Below are positions 1-4,746 of a stretch of DNA of 5,202 bases, in pieces. The notes under the pieces are model-generated. The model ran no database searches. It worked only from the letters and a program-made list of their open reading frames with translations, and was not told the DNA's origin. Source of the stretch: Pseudobdellovibrionaceae bacterium (lineage in GTDB: Bacteria > Bdellovibrionota > Bdellovibrionia > Bdellovibrionales > JAMPXM01); NCBI GenBank assembly GCA_022843085.1, contig JALHOI010000141.1, positions 2,425 to 7,626 on the forward strand, read 5' to 3'. The position numbers were made by a program, and so were the translations under genes. The first letter of the stretch is position 1, and every line of letters starts with the position of its first letter.

Positions 1-514
1 CGAAACCAGCGCGGTGGTTTATTGTCACAAAATACGGCAAAGAATTATGTTTCAGCCACTGAAAATACGGGTCGGCTTGAAGAATCGCCTCAAGTTCAAC
101 CGCTGATAGATGACCCTCGCGCCCGCCCGCCAGACCTTCAGTTTGAACAGCTTGAACCGTGCGAGGATTTGCGTGAGGAGGCTTGTTCGCATCGATAAGC
201 TCGAGCTCTGCAGCAGATTTAAACGCGAACTTCGAAAGCGTTTTCGACCCTTGCACGACGTCTCTGATAGATTGATTTGAAACTTGGCTTTGGCTCACCA
301 GATGTTTGACTGCGACAACCACAGCGGCCTTTTCTTCAGATTTTAAATCCGCGATGATCTGGGCTGTTTGATCGAGCAGCCGGCTTCGAAAATCGTTGCT
401 GGCCTCACTAACACCTGCTTCTCGAAACAGCTCAAGACAAACATCTCGCTGCGCCCACGCCGCTCGAAAATCACCAAAGAAGCCACCGAAGAAACTTCCT
501 AAAAATCCGAGCAT
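1..514 (-). CDS. Unrecognised protein, N-terminal part (gene runs off the left edge)
   Basis: An uninterrupted minus-strand frame of 171 codons runs from an ATG at 514-512 to the left edge, so the C-terminus is missing. I do not recognise a family. The first 20 residues are rich in Gly and Phe (MLGFLGSFFGGFFGDF), which could insert into or associate with a membrane but is short for a classical transmembrane helix. Residues about 25-100 are Ala/Glu/Lys/Ser-rich and probably helical. A linker with Pro and Gly (about 110-130) follows, then a more ordered segment around DPYFQWLKHNSLPYFV. The ATG at 514 was chosen because AAGAG lies seven bases upstream. An in-frame ATG at 580-578 and a GTG at 538-536 (MADLIGRPRG...) would lengthen the protein by 22 or 8 residues; the 580 start sits inside an inverted repeat and has no clear ribosome binding site. 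Codon character is consistent with real coding. No function is claimed. Confidence 0.72.
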   Translation of the reverse strand, partial: MLGFLGSFFGGFFGDFRAAWAQRDVCLELFREAGVSEASNDFRSRLLDQTAQIIADLKSEEKAAVVVAVKHLVSQSQVSNQSIRDVVQGSKTLSKFAFKSAAELELIDANKPPHANPRTVQAVQTEGLAGGREGHLSAVELEAILQADPYFQWLKHNSLPYFVTINHRAGF

Positions 515-557
515 AAAGGCACTCTTAACAAACACGGCTTTCAAAGCTGTTCCCCTC

Positions 558-578
558 GGCCGACCGATCAAGTCGGCC
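558..578. repeat. GC-rich inverted repeat upstream of the left-edge gene
   Basis: Arms GGCCGAC (558-564) and GTCGGCC (572-578) are perfect reverse complements around a 7-base loop. The repeat lies 44 bases before the preferred start of the left-edge gene and overlaps the alternative ATG at 578-580. No T-run follows on either strand, so it is not a standard intrinsic terminator. It may be a leader hairpin or an operator, or it may stop transcription from the sufE-like gene in a factor-assisted way. The pairing is directly visible; the function is inference. Confidence 0.45.
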
Positions 579-588
579 ATCGTCGTTC

Positions 589-621
589 GATCGGTGATTG
601 GTCGATGATTGATCGGAGATT
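589..621. repeat. Three imperfect 11-12 base direct repeats
   Basis: Consecutive units GATCGGTGATTG (589-600), GTCGATGATT (601-610) and GATCGGAGATT (611-621) are variants of one another. They lie in the non-coding gap between the SufE-like gene and the left-edge gene, just upstream of the inverted repeat at 558-578. Such repeats could be a regulator binding region or simply local slippage. Short and degenerate, so confidence is low. Confidence 0.35.
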
Positions 622-644
622 AGACAATGCGAGTGACATGCCAA
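617..644 (-). promoter_or_regulatory. Weak candidate sigma70-like promoter for the left-edge gene
   Basis: On the minus strand TTGGCA (644-639) is one base from the TTGACA -35 consensus. It is followed after 16 bases by TAATCT (622-617), which matches only three of six -10 positions. It points toward the gene starting at 514 and would give a leader of roughly 100 bases containing the direct repeats and the inverted repeat. The gap 515-753 holds no other gene I can support. Confidence 0.22.
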
Positions 645-753
645 TTCGAAGTACGAACGAAAGCTATCGTGAGAACCAGGTGCGGCGTAAATCACTGGTA
701 AATCAACATACAGTCTGGCGAAAAGTTCACAGAAATTCCCAAGCGTCACCCGA

Positions 754-1188
754 TTACCGGTTCGCGGCGAGCGCCTTAAATGCCGTCGCATAAAGATAGA
801 TCTGCTTGACCATCGAATTTAATCCGTTTGCTCGGCTCGGACTGAGATGAGTATCGAAGCCGATCTCGTTTAAAAATCGCGGTGACGTTGACAAGACTTC
901 TTCGGGAGTTGCTCCGTCGTAGACCTTGATTAAGCACGCGACGAGCCCACGAACTATCATCGCATCGCTATCGCCGACAAATCGAATTCGTCCGTCGGGC
1001 GCTAGCGAGGCATGAAGCCAAACCTGGCTTTGACAACCTTTAACTTTGAATGTGTCGTTTCGAAATTGGTTCGACATTTCAGGCAGCGATTTTCCCAAAT
1101 CGATGACTTGGCGGTAGCGAGCTTCCCAATCACCTTCTCGCTTGAAGTCTGCTGTCAGTTTTTCGACTCGTTCTGAAATGTCAGTCAT
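754..1188 (-). CDS. sufE: SufE-family sulfur acceptor / Fe-S metabolism protein
   Basis: A 144-residue protein spanning the single SufE/NifU-like fold and of normal length for the family. In characterised SufE proteins the conserved cysteine takes persulfide sulfur from the cysteine desulfurase SufS and passes it to the SufBCD scaffold in the cytoplasm. Visible family features are the N-terminal helix with LPEM (residues 35-38), the active-site stretch VKGCQSQVW with Cys52 as the probable persulfide carrier, a glycine/arginine-containing RIRFVGDSDAMIVRGLVACLI segment (given here as RIRFVGDSDA then MIVRGL), and the late LSPSRANGLNSM helix typical of SufE/CsdE. The start has GAAG about five bases upstream. 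It follows the YkgJ-like gene by 11 bases on the same strand and is probably co-transcribed. No sufS or sufBCD is in the window, so whether it partners SufS or a CsdA-like desulfurase is open; the symbol is by family resemblance only. Confidence 0.92.
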   Translation of the reverse strand: MTDISERVEKLTADFKREGDWEARYRQVIDLGKSLPEMSNQFRNDTFKVKGCQSQVWLHASLAPDGRIRFVGDSDAMIVRGLVACLIKVYDGATPEEVLSTSPRFLNEIGFDTHLSPSRANGLNSMVKQIYLYATAFKALAANR

Positions 1189-1199
1189 CGCAACTTCAA

Positions 1200-1829
1200 C
1201 TAATCTTCAACATACGGAATGTCACTTGCGACTTCGAACGCGCGTTCGAAAAAGTTCTTCGCCTCGGTTTGGTTCGCAAACTCATCGGCGCAATCATCCA
1301 GCGTAAACCCAAGTTCAAAAGCAACTAAATGCGCCATCGTCCATTCAAACTTTGCGATCTGCGCTTCCCAATTGCGCCACGCGAGAAGACCCTCTGCGCC
1401 TTTGCTCGAGCGACACACGTAACCCGCGCATGTGCTTGGGCGGTAATCGCGAATCGTGCAAAGCGCTAGGCCGTCTTGAGACAGAAAAACACAACGAGTT
1501 TGGATGCTGCGACCCGTTTCACATACTGAACTCGGTTTCCACACCGAAGGTGGAGCCGCGCCTAGTGGCGAGAGGCGACTTGCCTTTAGAAATCGTTCGA
1601 TTTCAGGCGACGTCGGATTTTTTTTGATCAATGCGCCGACCGTGAATGAAGGCAAGTAGGGATGAAAACTACAGCACTTAATGTTTGATTCGAATGGCCC
1701 AAGATCGCGCGTAAGGCCTCGCGGGCGCTGCATAAAACAGTTTGTGCAATCGAAGGCATTCGGATCGATCGGACCGCGGTTTGCGGCACCAAGCCAGCGC
1801 TCGTAGAATTGAGGTAGTGCCCCAGCCAT
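1200..1829 (-). CDS. YkgJ-family cysteine-cluster (putative Zn/Fe-binding) protein
   Basis: A 209-residue protein with cysteines spaced as in YkgJ-type 'zinc- or iron-chelating' cluster proteins. They are DCTNC (Cys28, Cys31), KCCSFHPYLPSFTVGAL (Cys52, Cys53), Cys103, TRCVFL (Cys113), LCTIRDYRPSTC (Cys124, Cys134) and YVC (Cys139). The block CxxxRDYRPSTCxxxxC is the part most typical of the family. The remaining C-terminal 70 residues are helical, acidic and end in a short tail (SDIPYVED). There is no signal peptide, so the product should be cytoplasmic. The biochemical role of the family is poorly established; metal or Fe-S cluster binding is inferred from the cysteines. The start at 1829 is preceded by a GAGAA about seven bases away. 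It is the first gene of a probable two-gene operon with the SufE-like gene, which fits a role near Fe-S or metal handling. A 17-base palindrome lies 28 bases upstream of its start. Confidence 0.88.
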   Translation of the reverse strand: MAGALPQFYERWLGAANRGPIDPNAFDCTNCFMQRPRGLTRDLGPFESNIKCCSFHPYLPSFTVGALIKKNPTSPEIERFLKASRLSPLGAAPPSVWKPSSVCETGRSIQTRCVFLSQDGLALCTIRDYRPSTCAGYVCRSSKGAEGLLAWRNWEAQIAKFEWTMAHLVAFELGFTLDDCADEFANQTEAKNFFERAFEVASDIPYVED

Positions 1830-1857
1830 ATCGCGTTCTCGCGACTGGCGAACGCAC

Positions 1858-1874
1858 TGTCAAAACTTTTGACA
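1858..1874. promoter_or_regulatory. Perfect 17-base palindrome, candidate operator in a divergent promoter gap
   Basis: TGTCAAAACTTTTGACA is a perfect inverted repeat with 8-base arms around one central C. It sits 28 bases upstream of the YkgJ-like start (minus) and 126 bases upstream of the small secreted protein (plus). Each arm, read outward, ends in TTGACA, identical to the sigma70 -35 consensus on both strands. I find no good -10 box at 16-18 bases on either strand, so a dimeric repressor or activator site is the better reading. It could also fold as a 7-bp stem with a 3-base loop, but there is no T-run. The palindrome is seen; its regulator is unknown. Confidence 0.5.
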
Positions 1875-1989
1875 CATGAAAGCGCCTTTGAGTCGCTCGC
1901 CCATCACCCGGCTTCGGCTCTGCGCCAACACCGTTTAAAAATGAGACCACGACCGTGTTTGTGGCCCAGCCGGTGCTCTCTCATGCGGC

Positions 1990-1996
1990 AGGAGGT
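1990..1996 (+). promoter_or_regulatory. Strong Shine-Dalgarno fixing the start of the small secreted protein
   Basis: AGGAGGT ends four bases before the ATG at 2001. It selects this start over longer in-frame possibilities (TTG at 1869 and the ATGs at 1941 and 1983), which lack such a site and would bury the signal peptide. Confidence 0.85.
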
Positions 1997-2000
1997 CCCA

Positions 2001-2294
2001 ATGTCACAAACTACTTGGAACCGATTTGGACGAGTTTTCTTCACCGTATCGATCGCCCTGGCTGCTTTGCTCGCGGCCCCAAGCCATGCGAGCGCAGCGG
2101 TGTGCAAAGTGAAACTCGATGACGTCGGCACGATCATCGGCAAAGGCGCTACAAAAAACCTGGCGTTCGAGGATGCCGCTGAAAAATGCTTCGACAAAAA
2201 AGAGGCGCGAGCTAAGAGAGCATCGGCCTCGCTCGACGAAGACACCGGCTTAAAAATCATCGATCAGTGCGCCAACCTTCGTTGCGACGGCTAG
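2001..2294 (+). CDS. Small exported four-cysteine protein, function unknown
   Basis: A 97-residue protein with a classical Sec signal peptide. It has Arg8 and Arg11 in the n-region, a hydrophobic core at residues 12-26 (VFFTVSIALAALLAA) and a probable cleavage near Ser-His-Ala-Ser-Ala at residues 28-32. The mature part is about 65 residues and contains exactly four cysteines (35, 63, 90, 95), enough for two disulfides, so it is probably periplasmic or secreted. The mature chain is rich in Lys, Ala and Asp/Glu (GKGATKN, DAAEKCFDKKEARAKRA) and ends in a compact DQCANLRCDG. I do not recognise a named family. The start follows a strong AGGAGGT. It stands alone, with the divergent YkgJ-sufE pair upstream and a repeat array beginning at its stop codon. 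A proteinaceous inhibitor, a surface protein or a secreted effector are all possible; nothing visible decides between them. Confidence 0.82.
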   Translation: MSQTTWNRFGRVFFTVSIALAALLAAPSHASAAVCKVKLDDVGTIIGKGATKNLAFEDAAEKCFDKKEARAKRASASLDEDTGLKIIDQCANLRCDG

Positions 2295-2329
2295 GTCTGA
2301 TGGCTACGCTTCGGCCTTTGGCCTCGCTG

Positions 2330-2351
2330 GGCCCCGCACGTCTGCGGGTCC
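2330..2351. terminator. Hairpin in repeat copy 1
   Basis: Arms GGCCCCGCA and TGCGGGTCC pair over nine positions with one mismatch around the loop CGTC. It is very stable but lacks a following T-run on either strand, so it is a possible bidirectional, non-canonical terminator or RNA 3' end protector for the genes ending at 2294 and 2443. Confidence 0.4.
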
Positions 2352-2382
2352 ATTCGCTTCGCTTCGGCCTCTGGCCTCGCTG

Positions 2383-2404
2383 GGCCCCGCACGTCTGCGG
2401 GTCC
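2383..2404. terminator. Hairpin in repeat copy 2
   Basis: Identical in sequence to the hairpin of copy 1, exactly 53 bases further on. In the third copy the right arm is missing; there the left arm GGCCCC meets a different downstream GGGG (2451-2454) inside the 3' end of the minus-strand gene. Confidence 0.4.
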
Positions 2405-2442
2405 ATTCGCTTCGCTTCGGCCTCTGGCCTCGCTGGGCCCCG

Positions 2443-2853
2443 CTACTTAAGGGGAGGCTTCACCGGGTTGGCTTTTTTGCCAGGCTTTTGTGGATCAGCC
2501 CCTGAGTGCTGGCGCCAGTCGAACTCTTTGCTCGCACGGATTCGGTTATCCCAGGCTTGCCATTTTAGGTCTGTGAACTTGTGCCGCACGCGCCCGTAGG
2601 CGTCGAAAATGTCAGGATCCTTACCACCAATAAAATCGAGAATCTTACCAAGAAGACCTTTGCGAACGCGGCGGCGTACCGAACCCGAAAAGCCGACTTT
2701 TGCGTCGACGTGTGCCGCACTAACCGTAAGCTTTTCAGCACCAGCCGTCGTTTCAGCTGTCGTGATTCCGTCGCCCCACCCTGGCTCTCCGTAATTCGTC
2801 GCCGGTTTCGCTTTTTTAAAATGGTTGCGATCGGGGGTGTTTTCTTCAGACAT
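2443..2853 (-). CDS. Unrecognised basic protein with a Lys/Pro-rich tail
   Basis: A 136-residue protein that I do not recognise. Four parts are visible. Residues 1-40 are polar and Gly/Thr-rich and probably disordered. Residues 41-57 alternate like a beta strand (EKLTVSAAHVDAKVGFSG). Residues 58-76 hold an Arg cluster (RRRVRK) followed by an amphipathic GLLGKILDFIGG. Residues 80-114 are aromatic-rich (DIFDAYGRVRHKF, LKWQAWDNR, EFDWR) and could form a small domain. The tail from 121 is Lys/Pro-rich. There are no cysteines, no signal peptide and no transmembrane segment. The start at 2853 has AGGAG eight bases upstream (2866-2862), which supports a real gene. It is divergent from the O-methyltransferase over a 71-bp gap, and its stop codon coincides with the end of the 53-bp repeat array, so the present C-terminus may have been set by that repeat. 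Confidence 0.72.
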   Translation of the reverse strand: MSEENTPDRNHFKKAKPATNYGEPGWGDGITTAETTAGAEKLTVSAAHVDAKVGFSGSVRRRVRKGLLGKILDFIGGKDPDIFDAYGRVRHKFTDLKWQAWDNRIRASKEFDWRQHSGADPQKPGKKANPVKPPLK

Positions 2854-2871
2854 AAGGGTGACTCCTACCTC

Positions 2872-2893
2872 GTCGCTGTTTAAACACTGCGAC
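2872..2893. promoter_or_regulatory. AT-core palindrome in the divergent gap
   Basis: TGTTTAAACA (2877-2886) is a perfect 10-base palindrome flanked by GTCGC (2872-2876) and GCGAC (2889-2893), which are reverse complements offset by two extra bases (CT). It lies between the minus-strand gene starting at 2853 and the O-methyltransferase starting at 2925, where an operator or shared promoter would be expected. No convincing -35/-10 pair is visible. Confidence 0.4.
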
Positions 2894-2895
2894 CT

Positions 2896-2913
2896 GCCAT
2901 GAGACTACATGGC
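2896..2913. promoter_or_regulatory. Short inverted repeat before the methyltransferase
   Basis: GCCATG (2896-2901) and CATGGC (2908-2913) are perfect reverse complements with a six-base spacer, ending two bases before the GAGGA ribosome binding site (2916-2920). It could be a regulator half-site pair or a hairpin that limits ribosome access. Six-base arms can occur by chance. Confidence 0.3.
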
Positions 2914-2924
2914 TCGAGGAAAAA

Positions 2925-3617
2925 ATGAATCGACAAAAATCATATGGCCAAGGAAATCCCGAACTCGCTGCCTATGTAGAAGATCTCTTTCAGCCGACCG
3001 ACACGACACTCGCGAAATTTGCCGATCGTTCGCGCGAGGCCGGACTTCCGGAAATTCAAGTTGGCGCGATGGACGGACGTCACCTTGAAATTCTGAGCCG
3101 GCTCGTTCGTCCGCAGCGTGCAGTCGAGATCGGCACACTGGGCGGCTATTCGGGACTCTGCATCGCGCGCGGCATGGCTCCTGGCGGCAAACTGTATATG
3201 TTCGAAAAAAGTGAACACCACGCGGCCGTCGCTCGGGAAAATCTGAGCGGCGCAAAGGAGTCGGGCGAGCTCAAGGTCGAATTTGAAATTATCAGTGGAG
3301 CCGCAATTGAGAATTTGGCAAACATCGAAAACGAAGGCCCCTTCGATTTCGTTTTTATTGATGCTGATAAACAGGGCTATCCGGCCTACCTCGAATGGGC
3401 TGTCACCCACTTGCGAGTCGGCGGCGTTGTTATCGGCGACAACACCTTCGCCTGGGGCGAGGTGCACCGCACGGCCGAGAAGTCTGGCCGCGATCTGGCC
3501 ATGGTCGGCGCCATTCATGAGTTCAACCGAAGAGTTGCGCAGCATCCTCTGCTGCGCGGAACGATTTTTCCGACAGCCGAAGGTCTTACGGTTGGCGTCA
3601 AAATCCACGAATTGTAA
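2925..3617 (+). CDS. Class I SAM-dependent O-methyltransferase (COMT/CCoAOMT-like)
   Basis: A 230-residue protein with the full Methyltransf_3 fold. Members of this family transfer the methyl group of S-adenosylmethionine to a hydroxyl, usually of a catechol-like or caffeoyl substrate, using a divalent metal; the substrate here is unknown. Motifs in order: an N-terminal helix pair with QVGAMDGRHLEIL (45-57), the SAM-binding VEIGTLGGYSG (67-77), an acidic residue after the second strand in MFEKSE (Glu94), then FDFVFIDADKQGY (140-152) and VVIGDNTFAWGEV (168-180). Asp146, Asp172 and Asn173 match the family's metal ligands. The C-terminus ends in the usual late strand (TVGVKI). No signal peptide is present, so it is cytoplasmic. 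Start: ATG with GAGGA four bases before it. It stands alone on the plus strand, with the unrecognised basic protein divergent upstream. The family is clear; no pathway context is available. Confidence 0.94.
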   Translation: MNRQKSYGQGNPELAAYVEDLFQPTDTTLAKFADRSREAGLPEIQVGAMDGRHLEILSRLVRPQRAVEIGTLGGYSGLCIARGMAPGGKLYMFEKSEHHAAVARENLSGAKESGELKVEFEIISGAAIENLANIENEGPFDFVFIDADKQGYPAYLEWAVTHLRVGGVVIGDNTFAWGEVHRTAEKSGRDLAMVGAIHEFNRRVAQHPLLRGTIFPTAEGLTVGVKIHEL

Positions 3618-3671
3618 CGACCTGCGGCGTACTATTTAGTTGTTGTCGACCCGAACGCTTCGCTTGCTACA

Positions 3672-3686
3672 GTTCCAGTATGGAAC
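3672..3686. promoter_or_regulatory. Perfect palindrome upstream of the nuclease gene
   Basis: GTTCCAGTATGGAAC has perfect six-base arms around GTA. It ends six bases before the GAGGAA ribosome binding site (3693-3698) of the exported nuclease, a position where a bound repressor would block transcription or a hairpin would affect translation. The rest of the 90-base gap 3618-3707 shows no convincing promoter boxes or terminator. Confidence 0.42.
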
Positions 3687-3707
3687 ACCTGCGAGGAATT
3701 TCAGGAC

Positions 3708-4712
3708 ATGCCTACTGAAAATCGAACCCACCCGCGAAAAGATTTCATCCGTTTTACCGGCTCCGCTTTCGCTGCCTCCCCATTGGCTGGCTCTCTCCTC
3801 CCTTGTTTCTTTTTAACTGGTTTTCTGGCCAGCGTTTTCGCTGTCGGCACGGCTTTCGCGACACAAGACTCCGCGTCGAATCCGCCGAAAATTTCTGTCC
3901 CAACGGCCGCGACCGTCCACCCGCTCGCCGCAGCCGAATGGCTCGATCTTTCGGGACTTCTCGGAACGTCGGTTGCGAGTGAAATCGTTTTGCCTTCGGG
4001 CTTTCATCTAAATCCACTAAGTGCTGCGGTCTTCGACCTCGTGCAGTACATGCGGAACAACGTCGATACCCGTACGCCCGAAGAAGTCCTCGCGGCCATT
4101 CCAAAGTATAGACGCATCGAAATGTTCGGTACTTGGGTCAACGAAACTGCGCCGGCCGACTGCTACAACACGCGCGCCGAAGTTTTGCTTCGCGATGCCG
4201 TACCGGGTTCAGCGATTGCGTTTAGCCCGACTAATCCCTGCCAAGTTGCTCGCGGCGAGTGGAGCGACCCTTATTCGGGCGCCGATTTCAAACTCGCGAG
4301 CGCCGTTCAAATTGATCACGTTGTACCGCTTAAAAACGCCTATCGGTCTGGCGCCTACGCCTGGAGCAACGAGCAGCGTTGTCATTTCGCAAATTTTCTA
4401 GGCGACCCCAAACATCTCATGGCCGTCAGTGGGCGCGAGAATATGTCGAAGGGCGACAGCGGTCCCGAACGCTATCTACCGCCGAACTCCGCCTACCTCT
4501 GTAGCTACCTTTCAAACTGGGTCCGAATCAAGGCTGTCTGGAATCTGTCGTTCTCGCAGGACGAGCAACACGCGGTCGCAGTCTCGCTGCAGAACAACAA
4601 CTGTAGCATCCAATCTACCCAGATTACCCTTCCCGAAATTCAGAGATCTCGAGCGATGACGATGGCTCTGAATTCGAAATGTTCGAGCCTTTCAACTTCC
4701 CAAACGTTCTAG
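3708..4712 (+). CDS. Exported HNH endonuclease, GmrSD C-terminal/DUF1524-like
   Basis: A 334-residue protein with an N-terminal export signal and a C-terminal HNH nuclease domain. The n-region (1-18) holds several Lys/Arg; the hydrophobic stretch 20-50 contains CFFLTGFLASVFAVGTAFA, with likely cleavage after Ala51. There is no lipobox, because Pro precedes Cys33. Residues about 54-135 form an N-terminal region I do not recognise. The nuclease domain runs from about 150 to 282: CYNTRAEVLLRDA (152-164), the catalytic QIDHVVPLKNAYRSGAYAW (Asp203, His204), ANFLGDPKHLMAV (Asn229), ENMSKGD (Asn245, Lys248) and the family hallmark RYLPP followed by YLCSYLSNWVRIKAVW. This order matches secreted HNH proteins best known from actinobacteria. 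The mature chain has six cysteines (152, 178, 225, 265, 299, 325), fitting disulfides outside the cytoplasm. It probably cleaves DNA in the periplasm or outside the cell, for nutrient DNA or prey DNA breakdown. Not a restriction enzyme by context: no partner gene is nearby. Confidence 0.9.
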   Translation: MPTENRTHPRKDFIRFTGSAFAASPLAGSLLPCFFLTGFLASVFAVGTAFATQDSASNPPKISVPTAATVHPLAAAEWLDLSGLLGTSVASEIVLPSGFHLNPLSAAVFDLVQYMRNNVDTRTPEEVLAAIPKYRRIEMFGTWVNETAPADCYNTRAEVLLRDAVPGSAIAFSPTNPCQVARGEWSDPYSGADFKLASAVQIDHVVPLKNAYRSGAYAWSNEQRCHFANFLGDPKHLMAVSGRENMSKGDSGPERYLPPNSAYLCSYLSNWVRIKAVWNLSFSQDEQHAVAVSLQNNNCSIQSTQITLPEIQRSRAMTMALNSKCSSLSTSQTF

Positions 4713-4746
4713 AACTGGTCTCGAAGCGCAGCGTCGTGGGCCAGTT
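4713..4746. terminator. Candidate stem-loop between convergent genes
   Basis: AACTGGTC (4713-4720) can pair with GGCCAGTT (4739-4746) over eight positions including one G-T wobble, with an 18-base loop. It starts at the nuclease stop codon and ends at the stop codon of the minus-strand gene (4747), where a shared terminator would be expected. There is no long T-run, so it is weak as an intrinsic terminator. Confidence 0.35.

Larger units (their letters stand above)
2294..2443. repeat. 53-bp tandem repeat array with embedded hairpins
   Basis: Two complete 53-bp copies (2307-2359 and 2360-2412) differ at one base only (T at 2318, C at 2371). A third copy (2413-2443) is cut after 31 bases. The 2294-2306 flank keeps traces of the end of another copy (GGTC...GCT). 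Each unit starts with CGCTTCGGCC and ends with GGTCCATTCGCTT. The array fills the gap between the TAG of the secreted-protein gene and the TAG of the converging minus-strand gene. Because 53 is not a multiple of three, it shifts frame with every copy and is not a coding repeat. It is best read as an intergenic palindromic repeat, possibly a genome-wide family and possibly acting as a terminator or transcript stabiliser. Confidence 0.93.

Noticed and set aside
525..791. Minus-strand frame of 88 codons after the SufE-like gene
   Set aside because: It overlaps the end of the SufE-like gene, has no ribosome binding site, and its low-complexity His/Ser/Arg composition looks non-coding and includes the direct-repeat region.
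1869..2000. In-frame extension of the small secreted protein to a TTG at 1869
   Set aside because: The strong AGGAGGT before the ATG at 2001 and the signal peptide right after it fix the start. The extension has no ribosome binding site and would overlap the palindrome.
2294..2443. CRISPR array
   Set aside because: The copies are directly adjacent with no distinct spacers; it is a plain tandem repeat with period 53.
2267..2599. Plus-strand open frame of 110 codons running through the repeat array
   Set aside because: It crosses the 53-bp repeats, which change frame with each copy, and then runs antisense to the minus-strand gene that has a good ribosome binding site. Its openness is a by-product of GC-rich repeats.
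2940..3608. Long minus-strand frame of 222 codons opposite the O-methyltransferase
   Set aside because: The plus-strand frame has all family motifs and a ribosome binding site. The antisense frame is a codon-usage shadow with no recognisable features.
3625..3640. TACTAT at 3630 as a -10 box for the nuclease gene
   Set aside because: No -35-like hexamer lies at 15-19 bases upstream, which falls inside the end of the methyltransferase gene.
3768..3820. Lipoprotein signal in the nuclease (Cys33 in the hydrophobic segment)
   Set aside because: The residues before Cys33 are Leu-Leu-Pro; Pro directly before the cysteine does not fit a lipobox, and the hydrophobic stretch continues past it to an AFA cleavage site.
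3754..4104. Minus- and plus-strand frames inside the nuclease gene (3754-4104 minus, 4021-4401 and 4429-4659 plus)
   Set aside because: All are Arg/Ser-rich shadows of a gene whose own frame shows an intact HNH domain.
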